Assembly: GCA_010015655.1 (NCBI GenBank)
Contig: ML976746.1
Coordinates: forward strand, 1-64,000
DNA length: 64,000 nucleotides
Direction: 5' to 3'
DNA from: Bimuria novae-zelandiae CBS 107.79
Taxonomy: Eukaryota; Ascomycota; Dothideomycetes; Pleosporales; Didymosphaeriaceae
Part shown: one piece after another, positions 53,015 through 64,000 of the stretch
How the letters are laid out: every line of letters starts with the position of its first letter
Position numbering within the stretch: position 1 is the stretch's first letter
The notes under the pieces: generated by a model
Databases searched by the model: none
What the model was told of the DNA's origin: nothing
What the model saw: the letters and a program-made list of their open reading frames with translations, nothing else
Program-made: the position numbers and the translations under genes

Positions 53015-55089
53015 GTTGCTGTCAGTAGTGGCGTAGCTGTAAATTGACAGATTCGAGAGATTCGAGATATCAAACTCGAAATAAGATGCGAAACACAATC
53101 GCGAACAGGGCCCCGGTTCGCGGCGTAGATGGCCAAAGTAGATAGGAACCGGTTGCGGGAGAGGGTAAACAAGTCAAATGGAAGCTTATATGCGCGCGGG
53201 CTGCTCTGCCGGTCGTGTCCAGTGGGCAGCAGCGATAGTAGGTAACGTGCAAGGGCGGACGGCCGCGACGGTAGTTGTAGAAAGAAGAGAGAGGGCAGAG
53301 AGTAGAAGGTAGAGGGAAGAGGTGGAAGGCGGATGGTGGTGGTGGGTGAGGTTGAAGTTAAACGAAGGTGCGAAATATTTTAGGAAGGGCAGGCGCGTCA
53401 AAGGAAGGAGCGTCACTGCTCACTGCAGGAAACTGCAGCTTCACGCGTGCAGGACGCGTCAGACGTAACAAACGGTTATATTTCGCTCATAGCGCACTCC
53501 AACATAACGCGGTGAATGTGAGAGTTAATCGGCAGGCGAAGTGGCGGCGGAAATAGGGAAAGGAACAGACGAGAGGAAGGGACGACTCACCGCTTGGATG
53601 AGTCTGAAATGCCATTGCGGCCCCGGATAGCCACGGTCTAGGTTGGAAGTTTGTGACATCTCTTCAATTAATTCTCGACGGTCTGCAGGCCTAGTCTGAC
53701 CACTTCAGCTTTCAAGGACCTCCGTCAAGGGACCGTAGACAACGTCGTCAGCGCGCAATCATTGTCAACAGTTCCAACTGCAAGCACGCCCTTCACGCCC
53801 TGCCTCCTCGCCCGTTCCTCTAGCACCGCCAAGTCTGGCTGTCGAACTCGTCACCATTGGCAGCAGACTCGCAGACCTCTTTGTCGCTTGCTCAGGCCAC
53901 AAGCTTTTGTCTTTTATCCGGTAATAGTATGGGATATGCAGCACCTCTCCGACTCTAATGTTGGGGTTGGCCAGGAAGTATATGTGGAAGGGAATTGGAC
54001 AGTGGGATCTGGCTGGTTGTGACGGTGCCTTCCAACGTTTAACTGAGCCTCCTGGGCGGAAAAGGGCTGTAATAGAGCCTGGTTGAGAGCGTACGCTGTA
54101 TATGGAGATATTTCGACCCGCATCTGCAGGGTCGGTATTCAAGACGCTACTTCAACCTCTACAGTTTCGCGGATTGGCCGAGTCGTGTGGGGACACCAAC
54201 TTTATATCGACAACCTCCGGGAAAGTAAGCCGGGCTACCCGAGTCTTGGAGCCCCTGTAAGCGCCCGCTGTTGATGCTGTACATCTTTCCCACCGTATAT
54301 CTACTTGAGGATGTCCCAGTCAAGCCTTGGACATGTCACCCCCACCCTAGCAGATGCGGATGTTGAGGTCCGCGTTGATCCGGTCACATTTCGTTCAATT
54401 GTCTCCATGGTGGGTCAACGGCCTGAAACTGTGCATGAGAGTAATAATGAAGCGATCTAAAGCTACCTTTGCGGGCTCCTACGAAGCTGTCAGTTTTGAG
54501 AAGATAATTGAATAAATCATGTATTCATGCTGTGCGTCTTTTCCCGATCTGAACCAGGTCCATGATCAGCCATGAGTTGCGGGACGAGAATGGTGCATTC
54601 TTGTACCGAACGCCACGCCGACTGATTACGCGTCCATGTGGTGAAATTTGTGCTGGGATAGCTTGCGTTGGGCAAACTACGGTTTCGTCGGCATCAGGAA
54701 CAGCCACAGCTCGAATAAGGGCTCCAAACACACTTGGGGCTCCAGGGCTGCATGCTGATGTTGTGATGGTTGCGTCTGCGGGGATGGAGGAGCGTCATTG
54801 GGCCAAGCATTAATCGCGAACTGATGCCCCCTGTCGCAACTATGGTACCATTTTTGGACGCGGGATGCGATGTCGCCAACAACCTACGGCGCAGCGCCAG
54901 CGGACCTCTAGACTGTACAGGAGTAACTACACAGATTCCGTCACCGGCGTGTGCAACGTTGTGTCCCACAAGGAGAATTGTTGCCGCATTCAGGCCACCT
55001 TAAGCTCCCTTTTCTGATCGCATCGTCTCAGCTCCCATGGCTTAACAACCCACTTCAGAGAGCACCACGAATCCTCCGGCCTAGCCGCT
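53015..55089. promoter_or_regulatory. Long divergent intergenic region, Pumilio / TPT-family genes
   Basis: It is about 2.1 kb between two divergent genes. The minus strand has a pyrimidine-rich tract at about 53,270-53,350, typical of fungal leaders. Open frames at 53,765-54,142 and 54,694-54,969 (both minus) carry no clear domain; the first includes LANPNIRVGEVLHIP, which resembles the end of a LysM motif but lacks the rest. They may be remnants of a former gene. Confidence 0.4.
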
Positions 55090-56795
55090 ATGGCAACCGC
55101 ATCGCCGGTTGACCCACAGCCCAAGGAGACGTTCAAGTTCCCACCCTTCCAACCCGACCTGCTGCCGACGCACGAAGAGGAGCCGTTTGGCCTCACGGCG
55201 CGAACCCCTAGTCCGAGTCGCAACCAGCAGCCACCAAACGGAAATACACACACGCCCAACCGCTGGCAGCCGCGGAGAGAACAGAGGGCTGCATATGCAA
55301 ATGGCTTGGCGCATGGCCCTACTACAAGACATGGGCGGCAGAAGAGCCTGAGTGAGGCGCTCAGGACGATACGGACGCGCAAAGCGAGCGTCAGCCAGAA
55401 TGCGCAAGAAATCGCAGATGCCCTCAAGGCGCCGGTGTCGCCAACGCTGATTGTATGTCACGCAAATACGGAATCGGACTGGCGAATTGCTAACGACTGC
55501 AGGCGCTCTGCGGCGTGTGGTACATGACCTCCATCTTCACGAATACCTCGTCGAAAGCGATTCTCACAGCCCTTCCAAAACCCGTTACGCTCACCCTCAT
55601 TCAATTCGCTTTCGTTTCTGGATGGTGCCTCTTCCTCGCAACACTGGCTCGGAGATATCCCCGCATGAAGCAGACCATGCCCTTCCTCAAATACGGCATT
55701 CGGCCGCCAACCAAAGAACTCATTATGACTACGCTACCACTTTCCTTGTTCCAGATTGGAGGACATGTCCTCAGCTCGGATGCGACGAGAAGAATTCCTG
55801 TGTCTTTGGTCCATACAATCAAGGGCTTGTCGCCCTTACTAACGGTGGCGGCGTATCGCGTCGTCTTCGGCATTAAATATTCGATACCCACATACCTCTC
55901 GCTGATTCCACTCACGCTGGGAGTTGTCTTGGCCTGCTCTGCGGACTTCAATGCCAACTTTATGGGCCTCATCATGGCATTCGCAAGTGCTATGCTATTC
56001 GTTACGCAGAACATTATCTCGAAAAAGATTTTTAATGACGCCGCTGCTGCTGAGAAGGAAGTGTTGCCACCCTCACGGTTCACAAAACCCGATAAGCTGA
56101 ATCTACTATGCTACTCGTCCGGCCTTGCGCTCATACTGACGCTTCCGCTCTGGTTGTGGTCAGAAGGTTTCGGGCTGCTAGGCGACTTCCTACGCGACGC
56201 TTCGGTCAATCTCAACGAGCATCCAGAAGCGTACGACCACGGGCGCTTATTCCTCGAATTCGTCTTCAACGGTACTTTCCACTTCGGTCAAAACATCGTT
56301 GCTTTTATTCTGCTATCTATGATCTCCCCTGTCACGTACTCGGTCGCCAGTCTTATCAAACGCGTCTTCGTTATCGTATTTGCCATCATCTGGTTCAGAA
56401 AGCCAATGACTAAGATTCAGGCGTTTGGCTTCTTTCTCACTTTCCTCGGCCTGTATCTATATGATAGGACATCGGACGCTGCGAAGAAGGACAAGCAAGC
56501 CCGGGCACTCCAGTCCAAGGCGCAAGGGACGCTATTGCCTCTTACCACCGACAAGTTGCCCCGTCCTAATTTCACAGGGAGTCCAGCGACCATGTCCGCC
56601 GGCACCGGAGCATATCCGTTGTCAAACGCGCCTATAGAAAGTCGAGATGCAAAGAGGGACGACAATATAGGCGCAGGGAAACCGAGCGGGCATACGCAGG
56701 CAAGCTGGCTACCACCAGGCACGAAACAGGAAGACACATGGCGACCGAATGGCATGAACGGGACGCCGAGTGGCGTTGGTGTAACATTTGGGTGA
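55090..56795 (+). CDS. Triose-phosphate-translocator family membrane transporter (Sly41-like)
   Basis: Exons are 55090-55452 and 55503-56795 with a 50-bp intron (GTATGT..CAG), giving 551 codons. Residues 1-120 are a Pro/Ser-rich cytosolic tail. From residue 121 the ten-helix drug/metabolite-transporter fold of the TPT family follows: ALCGVWYMTSIFTN, PKPVTLTLIQFAFV, PVSLVHTIKGLSPLLTVAAY, SLIPLTLGVVLACSADF, SAMLFVTQNIISKKIF, ISPVTYSVASLIKRVFVIVF, FFLTFLGLYLYD. A low-complexity C-terminal tail follows (about residues 430-551). The lysine-containing IKG and IKR motifs are those of the family. Fungal members include yeast Sly41, an ER/Golgi protein; the substrate is not known. Confidence 0.88.
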
Positions 56796-57571
56796 TGATT
56801 TTCTTTTGGTTTGGAGTTGGATCGGTGTGGTGAATCTTTGCATTCATATCTGGAACGAATCAAGCAAGACAAGAATTTCTAGAAGCATTGGATAGGCGTT
56901 ATAGCGAGGTTATGGGGCCTTGGTTGGACGAAAAGGTCACGACCTATGGGATTACCTCACGTATCTTTACACGCGCTCTAGTTGTAGATAACCAGAAATT
57001 ATGTTGCAACTGCCAGCTTCACAATAAAACAATGACAGCCGTCTACTACCTTGAAACAGGTAAGGCAAGTGCAACCGAGCTGCCAGTGCACTCCATAGAG
57101 GGACCAGTTCGTTCACGGCAAGATGACTTTGTGTGCTTGCGTATGCATTGCTACTTGCAAAGACTCGAGTCCTATCGGGTGCTTTCCTACGTGGATGCTT
57201 TGCCAAGCATGGTGCTGGCTCCCTGCATGAAGCCAGCACATCGACAGCAATAAAACCGAAGCGCTTGTGGATTCACACTTGGCAAATAAAGACCATGCGT
57301 GGCAAAATTCCAGGTTCTCTTGCTTCCAAAGGGTGAAATGACTTGATTCCAAGGTTGAGCGTGATGCACGCTTTCCGTCATGAGGGCGTCCTGGAGCGGC
57401 AGCAACCACCTGCACAACTAAGCGAGCGCGGGCCAGCGAATCGAGGCCACGGCCGCTCAACGCCCCGGCGCACAGGTGACATCAACGGCCGCGGCCCCCC
57501 CCCCCTTCACCCTACGACGATTATTGTTTAGCACGTGCCGTGAGTGAACCTGGAGGGCCTGAACGCAAATC
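56796..57571. promoter_or_regulatory. Region between the TPT-family and SEY1 genes
   Basis: It contains the 3' region of the transporter gene and the promoter of SEY1. A run of about ten C residues lies at about 57,497-57,506. The 121-codon plus-strand frame at 56,888-57,253 has no motif and is probably chance. Confidence 0.5.
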
Positions 57572-60364
57572 ATGGCCGACAATTTGACGGTCAACGGCAA
57601 TGGCCGCCCCAGCAACGTCAAGCACCCCTCCGCACCCTCCCTAATGATGAACGCCCACTTTGCGTCCGTCGGCGAGGATGCCTCGCGCGAGGAGTACGAG
57701 CATGGCATTCAGGTCATCGATGAAGACAAGCTTTTCAAGTGAGTTTAGATCTTGTCTCTTTGGGGTCGGTATGGATACTAACAGAGTCGCAGCCAGAACC
57801 TGGGCACGTATCTGTCCGTTGAGAAGATTATCCCAGCAGGCTTCAACTACCACCTCATATCTGTCTTCGGCTCGCAGTCTACGGGCAAGTCGACGCTCCT
57901 CAACTACCTCTTCGGCACGCAGTTCGGTGTCATGTCCGAGCAGGAGCGCCGGCAAACAACAAAGGGAATATGGATGAGCAAGAACAAGCGCGAGGGCAGC
58001 GATAGGGGCATGGCGGAGAACATACTCGTCATGGATGTGGAAGGTACAGACGGTCGCGAGCGTGGAGAAGACCAGGACTTTGAACGCAAGAGCGCCCTGT
58101 TCGCGCTGGCGACGAGCGAGGTGTTGATCGTCAACATCTGGGAGCATCAGGTCGGTCTGTACCAGGGTGCCAACATGGGGCTGCTCAAGACAGTCTTTGA
58201 GGTCAACCTGCAGCTCTTTGTCAAGGACAGCAAGTGCGTATGCTTCTCATGTATTGGAGGCGCCTGCTAATCTTCCATAGGACCAGCCCGCGTTCCCTCC
58301 TATTCTTCGTCATCCGAGACCACATCGGCACCACACCCCTCGCGAACCTCCAAAACACATTAGTGCAAGACCTAAACAAGCTATGGTCTACAATATCGAA
58401 GCCCAACGGTCTCGACCAGTCACGGATAGAAGACTACTTTGACTTTGCTTTCGTCGCATTACCCCACAAGATCCTGCAACCGGAGAAGTTCGAACAGGAG
58501 GTGGAGAAGCTGAGCACGCGCTTCCGCGAAGGCTACAACGACCCGAAGAAGAGCGGCTTAATCGACGAGTCGTCGCTCCCTGTATTCTTACCCCAGTACC
58601 ACCGCAGAATCCCCGCCGACGGCTTCGCCCCTTACGCTGAGGGCGTTTGGGACCAGATTGTGAATAATAAAGACCTGGATCTACCGACGCAGCAAGAGCT
58701 CCTTGCACAGTTCCGATGCGACGAGATCTCACGAGAAGTCCTGATTGCATTCGACGAAAAAATTACCCCGTTGGAAGACAAGCAGGCGGACGACGCCCGC
58801 GCCGGAAAGCCCGCAGTAATCCCCGATCTAGGTACCGCTATGAACGCCGCCAGATCGAAAATTCTTAAAGATTTTGAGACGAATGCTAGCCGATACCACA
58901 AGGGTGTGTACCAACGAAAGAAGGCGGAACTTGAAAGCAAAGTCGACGGACGACTCAAGGCCCTCTTCCAGAAGCAGCTCAGCGCAGCGCACAAGTCCGG
59001 TGTCGAGACGTTTAGCAACGCTGTTAGTGGCGCGGTCAAGAGCGGGCAGAAGAAAGGTGCATCCTATGACTTTGCCCAGATCGTGGAAAGCGAAAAGAAG
59101 AAGGCTTTGGAGAAGTTCGAAGCGGAGGCTCAAGCCATTGTGGTTGAGGGTGCGCCCTGGAGTACCTTCCAACATGAGATAAGCTTGTACAAGAAAGAGT
59201 TGGATGAGGTGTCTGGCCGTCTGCGGAAAGAAGAGATGCGTCGCCTGGCCACGCGCGTGGAACGCTGGGTCCGGTCACGCTTGGACGAATCGATCGGTCT
59301 GGAGTTCAATAAGCTCGGTAGCGGCCGAGGAGGTTCCGGAGCACCTGAGCACGGCGATCGACCTGCTTCCGAGAAGGATCTGTGGGATCGCGTCTGGACT
59401 ATTTTCACGGAAACTGTTCAGGATGCCGAAAGGCGGTTCACCGACCGAGCACAAAGCTTCGACGCTAGCACCGACGAAGTAGAAGTAGGTCTGTGGAGGC
59501 TGCGCCGCAAATCTTGGGGTGTGCTTCGCGCCAAGATTGATGAAGAGGTCATGGAAGGGAACATCCTGCTGAAGCTTAGGGAGAACTTCGAAGACAAATT
59601 CCGTTATGACGAGCATGGCGTTCCTCGGATATGGCGACCGACCGACGATATCGAGGGTCTGTACACCAAGGCGCGTGAGTCGACAATCACTCTCATCCCG
59701 CTTGTGTCCCGCTTCAAACTTTCAAAAACATCTGCACCACCACCTCTCGATGCCTGGATAGGCGAAGCTCCCGCATCCGTCTCTCCTGCAGACGAAGAGG
59801 ACCTCTCACCCATCGGCGGCGTAGATGACGACGAGGGCAAGAGCCTCGAAGAAGAAATGACCACCATCAGCGACGCGAAGCAAGCCGATCTTCTCGTCCG
59901 CTTCAAGAAGACGGCCGACGGTGTCTACGTCGAAGCCAAGCGTAGTGCCATTGGCGGAATGACACAAGTACCCTTGTATTTCTACGGCCTGCTCCTCGCC
60001 CTGGGCTGGAACGAAATCGTAGCTGGTAAGTCCCCCCTTTCCCTTCCTACCAACACACCACATGCTGACGCAAATAGTTCTCCGCAACCCCATCTACTTC
60101 ATCTTCCTCATCCTGCTCGCCGTCGGCGCCTACGTCACCTATACACTTAACCTGTGGGGCCCCATGGCGCGCATGGCCAACGCCGCGTCTACCCAAGCGG
60201 TCGACATTGGAAAGGAGCGCCTCCGCGAGTTTCTGGAGTCTTCGGATACCGGGCGTCAGGCTATTAGGATGGCGGATCAGCAGGGTAGGGGCGAGAGCGT
60301 ACGCATGGAGAGGTTGAATGGGGATGGGAAGAAGACGCATGATGATGACCTTGATGATATTTGA
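57572..60364 (+). CDS. SEY1: Sey1/RHD3/atlastin-like ER-fusion GTPase
   Basis: The dynamin-like GTPase mediates homotypic fusion of ER tubules. Exons are 57572-57738, 57787-58233, 58281-60025 and 60078-60364; introns are 48, 47 and 52 bp; 881 codons, normal for fungi. The first acceptor is the CAGAG just before TCGCAG, which keeps the frame. GTPase motifs: P-loop GSQSTGKST (about residues 84-92), switch I QTTKGIW, G3 DVEGTDG, G4 FVIRDH. A long helical middle domain follows. The membrane hairpin spans residues about 768-807 ([20 protein letters not shown], then [19 protein letters not shown]). The cytosolic tail is [17 protein letters not shown], then acidic residues. It converges on the acyl-CoA synthetase gene. 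Confidence 0.96.
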
Positions 60365-60849
60365 TGATGTGGGAGCCCTAGTTGGAGGGTGGATACCTAG
60401 GTAGCTTTTTCCTTGTTGGTTGGTATTGGATAGGGTGGTGGCATTGAGCATGGGGGAATAGAAGATGAGGGTAGGGTTTCTTGGTAATGGAATATGGGAT
60501 TTCGAATACCTATTGACAACCTACGCGTGTTTTGATCGCGATTTTCTGGGTGGGTAGAAGTGATGATTGTCGTTGTGTGCTTTGAACCCGTGGGTGCGGC
60601 CAGCCAACCTTGGCAAGGCCACGAAACTTCATAAAAAGAGCGCTGCTCAGCGCCGATAGAGTCAGACAGTGAACGCGGATATATAAGAGGAAGCAGTTTG
60701 TGGACTCTTTTTCTTTTTCTGATGCTATGTACACTACATTGATGTCGCACGTCTAGTCCTACCTCTAGATAGCAACCGCGTTCATCTTACACAAACAGGC
60801 CCAAGCCACGTCTACACCTCACTCGCGCTTTTCTCTTCTGCACGTCTGC
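60365..60849. terminator. Convergent 3' regions of SEY1 and the acyl-CoA synthetase gene
   Basis: These 485 bp between two stop codons serve as 3' regions of both genes. No further gene is seen. Confidence 0.5.
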
Positions 60850-63271
60850 CTACAACTTCGCCTTAACCTTACCATTTTCCTCCTCCGCGAGAGCTTCTTC
60901 ATAGCAGTCATCAAGATGCTGTCTAAACGCCTTCGCCGTCTGCGGACGCTTCAACTTCAGCCTATTCACCATTAGCCTATCATCCCCACAACATCCGAAC
61001 AACAGGACGGGGGGTACTAACGTCGGTGTCAAAAGCTGATTATCAACCGTAAACGGATCCAGGAAAAGCCTCACGGCCTTGACGCGCTCATAGCTATTAA
61101 ACTTATTCTTCCTCCCCACACGATCAAGCTCTTTGAGCACCGCCTTCTCCACCTTCTTATTCCCCAGCGCGGCTTTCAGCTTCTCCACATCGCCGACCGC
61201 GATATTCTCACCAAGCACCTTTGACGCAAACGCAGGGAACAAATCCGGCGCAACACCGAGGATAGCGACGAGGAAAGATTGATGGCTGTCACCGTGCACG
61301 TAAGCGGTAGCAATCCACCCGCAGTTAGCGAGATACACGTTCTCGATGCGCTCGGGAGAGATGTACTCGCCCTGGGCGAGCTTGAGCACGTTCTTGCGGC
61401 GGTCGATGATTTTGAAACGGCCGAGCTCGTCGACGGAGCAGATGTCGCCTGTGTGGAACCAGCCGTCTGCGTCGACGGCTTTGGCGGTTTCCTCGGGGTT
61501 GCGGAAGTACTCGCGGAACTGGGTCGAGGTGCGCATGAGCAGCTCGCCGCGCGGGTGGGGTTTGTCGGTAGAGTAATATTCCATGTCGGGCACGTCGAGG
61601 AGGCAGACTTCGGCGCCGGGGATGGGCCCGCCGCAGTTGCCGGCGGAAAAGTCGCCGTCGACCTGTACGAGGCCGATGGCGTAGGTTTCGGTGAGGCCGT
61701 AGCCTTGGTTGAAGCGGGTGCTGAAGACGACGCGGAGGAGTTGGAGGAGCGAAGGGTCGATGGGGGCGGAGCCCGTGACAATGGTCCTGGCTTTGTCGAG
61801 GCCGATCTGGGCGGCCACTTTCTTAGACCAGATGCGGTCGTAGAGGAAATGCGTGTTGGTTGGGTTGTGTTTGTCATTGATAGCGGCGAGCTTCTTGGAC
61901 ACTACGTGGCGCGATAGTGCACCTCTGACGCCGGACTGCTCGACGGTTGCAGCTTTAATCGCGGATCCGAAGCGGTTGTACAATCTGGGTACACCGGAAA
62001 TAACAGTCGGTCTCAAGGCCTTGAAATCATCGACAAGCTCTGCAATGTTGCCGTGGAAATAGCCGATGGCGGATCCAGAGGCCAAAGCGCTGTGCTCTCC
62101 TAGTCGCTGGTAAATGTGAGCCAAGGGGAGGAAAGAGGCATAGATGCCGTCAAATGAGCCGCCGAGCAGGATCAGGGACGATAGACTGGCTGCATGAGCA
62201 GCACGGTGCGTCAACACGACTCCCTTCGGATCGCCGGTGGTACCAGAAGTGTAGTTGATGGTGATGATATCGTCGGGTGTAGGATTATTGTAGGGCAACG
62301 GCTGCTTCTCACCCAATGCCTCTACATCTTCCATTTGATGGATGGTGACACCAGAATCGCTCGCCATGGCATTTAGCAGATCGCCTTTTGACGACCCAGC
62401 TTGCTCACCGGCGGATAGAGGGTCTATGACGACAATCAGCTTGAGAGTTGGTAGCCGCGGCTTCAACTTCAGGAGAGTAACGACATGGTTTACGGAGGTG
62501 ACGACGCAGTTCAAGCCCGCGTGATTGATGATGTACTCGGTCGCATCGGGGCCCAGGGTGTCGTATATCGAGACGGTGAATAGGCGCTGCGTCATGCAAC
62601 CCAAATCTACGCATGTTAGCCTTCACTCCAGATAGAATACCTAGCCAATAGCGCCTCCTGTTGTATAGTTTTGATTGTGCAGAGCGCAAGGGCGGTTCCC
62701 ACGTACCAGTAATCTGCCATTCTGGCCTGTTCTGGCACCACAGCCCGATACCATAACTCTGCTCCGTGACGCCGGCCTGCTTATGCAAATGTACGAGCCC
62801 AGTTCCGAAGTTCTTCCTCCGCCTGTGCACCGTCTCGTAGTCTTGCCATACATATGCGCCGAAGGTCTTGGTAACGGGATCGTACGGCCGATGGCCGAGG
62901 CACCTGTTCTTGGGGTATCTCACGGCTGTAGCACTTCCAGTTAGCGAAGAATAGTCGCGTGCGACGCTGGGTCCCACGTACCGGCTGCCTCGAACGCTTC
63001 GTGGGGGGTTGTGATCTGTGAACATCCTGTCAGCGCGACGTTCCTAATCCTTGTATCCCTCTCCCAGCATTGTCTCGGGAATGATGATGGCGCATACCGC
63101 GGGATCTAACGTCTCCAGAAGAGGCTTGTCGGTAAATCTCCAGTGTCGATACACGGCAGTGCGGCCCTCGGTCTTCGAGCCAGGGAGGGGCACGCCATAC
63201 GGCTGGCCTTTGGGCGGCGGGGGGGCAAGCTCGAGGGCGCGGTCCAGCTGGAGGTCTTGCGTGCCGAACAT
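60850..63271 (-). CDS. Long-chain fatty acyl-CoA synthetase, probably peroxisomal
   Basis: It activates fatty acids to acyl-CoA through an acyl-AMP intermediate. Exons are 63098-63271, 62982-63015, 62707-62925, 61022-62606 and 60850-60961; introns are about 82, 56, 100 and 60 bp, all GT-AG and phase-consistent; 707 codons. N-terminal region: GYLY-free start MFGTQDLQLDRALEL, then CLGHRPYDPVTKTFGAYVW and GIGLWCQNRPEWQIT. Adenylation motifs: YTSGTTGDPKGVVLTH (from about residue 261), NQGYGLTE, DGWFHTGDI, RFKIIDRRKNVLKLAQGEY and the C-terminal LLTPTLKLKR, formed across the last intron. The last residues, VKAKL, end in the AKL type of peroxisomal targeting signal. It resembles yeast Faa2 more than Faa1 in that respect. 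Confidence 0.94.
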
Positions 63272-64000
63272 GGTGACTTTTTCCCTAGGACCGTTCCGGG
63301 TTTATAGTATATATTCGTGGGTTGCGCAAGCCTTCGGCTGGAGCTATGCGGTAGAGCAAGTAGGTGGCTAGCGGCGGACGTCGACGAGGTGACACGGACG
63401 GTTGTACTGTGAAGTACGAGGCTCGAACTTCAACAACCTACACGGAGCTTATTTGTTAGAAAAGCCAGCTTCCTTCGGGGCAATGTCGAAATTCGGCGTG
63501 TCCGACGCTGCCAATGACATACCTGGGCGGAGAATCTGGGCGATTTCTGTGTGACAGGCGCTCTTTTTCTCAGCTCGGACACAGCTGAAATATAATATGC
63601 TAGCAGAACTTGGGGGCGTCTGGAGAAATCTGGAGAAGAAGCCACCAAAGGAACCGCGGCAGTCTGCGCTCCACCTTATGAAAGAATGCTCGCATTGCAT
63701 TGCATCACGGAGCTAACCCCCAAGTGCCGAGGCACGCAAGTTGGGCCAATGACGCGTGCAGACTTTCCCCGTCGTGGCGCGTTTCGGCTAGCCTTCGCCG
63801 ATGAAAAACGCTTTTGTTGCACGTCCTCACATGCGCTGTCGACCGCGCTTCGATCCATCATGAAGCTCTACCAGCGCTTCTATGCGTCTCTTGTAGTCAA
63901 AATTCAGTTTCCAAAGCTAGATGCCTCACATGCAATGCAGCTGGAAGCATCTTCACATGTGCACAGGACGATCTGGGCAAAGCGGACCACGCGGACATGC
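63272..64000. promoter_or_regulatory. Upstream region of the acyl-CoA synthetase gene
   Basis: Balanced composition, containing short overlapping frames on the minus strand (63,430-63,861) without motif. It probably holds the promoter; a neighbouring gene may begin beyond the window. Confidence 0.45.

Noticed and set aside
56888..57253. 121-codon plus-strand frame
   Set aside because: No recognisable motif, located in the SEY1 upstream region, overlapped by open frames on the other strand.
57641..58147. 168-codon minus-strand frame
   Set aside because: Antisense to the GTPase domain of SEY1.
61279..61917. 212-codon plus-strand frame
   Set aside because: Antisense to the adenylation domain of the acyl-CoA synthetase; no independent support.

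Overview
The window is from a filamentous ascomycete, most likely a Dothideomycete-like genome. Introns are short (46-125 bp) GT-AG introns, and the genes are fungal house-keeping genes with typical fungal sequence. There are two sharply different DNA compartments. Positions 1 to about 31,900 are AT/TpA-rich, full of stop codons and built of decayed mobile elements; this is the pattern left by repeat-induced point mutation (RIP). Positions of about 32,000-64,000 are balanced in composition and gene-bearing. I cannot name the species.

Layout of the AT-rich half. There are five pogo/Tc1-like DNA transposons (756-4,680; 5,207-7,318; 7,321-9,454; 9,457-12,466; a partial one from 12,469). Three of the complete ones and the partial one abut one another at single shared TA dinucleotides. 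Two of them carry retroposon-like insertions. Next come a RING-IBR-RING ubiquitin ligase relic (about 13.9-14.9 kb) and a complete but dead Ty3/gypsy retrotransposon (15,290-21,971) with 422-bp LTRs and a CAAAT target duplication. Beyond it are a chromodomain-like relic, a ketoreductase fragment of a 6-methylsalicylate-synthase-type polyketide synthase, and a nearly full-length DUF3435 gene (minus strand, about 25.7-28.3 kb). DUF3435 is the family of the 'captain' tyrosine recombinases of Starship giant mobile elements. From 28.5 to 31.9 kb I recognise no gene.

Layout of the gene-bearing half. DUF4267 membrane protein (+); glucosidase I of N-glycan processing (-); SNRNP27-like tri-snRNP protein (-); two more pogo-like elements inserted together between this gene and the next (37,433-41,700); a small conserved-looking protein with an apparent frameshift (+); a HET-domain pseudogene (-); Rcf2-like respiratory supercomplex factor (-); an almost intact pogo-like transposon (48,213-50,002); a Pumilio-family RNA-binding protein (-); a triose-phosphate-translocator family membrane protein (+); the ER-fusion GTPase Sey1 (+); and a long-chain acyl-CoA synthetase ending in a peroxisomal-type AKL tripeptide (-). 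Apart from the mobile elements these are unrelated single genes, not an operon or metabolic cluster.

The most interesting signals are three. The first is the decayed DUF3435 gene beside a polyketide-synthase fragment. The second is a shared architecture of the pogo-like terminal inverted repeats, which contain a direct repeat with a 17-bp pitch in seven of eight elements although the repeated sequence differs between subfamilies. The third is the insertion of these transposons next to each other at one common TA.
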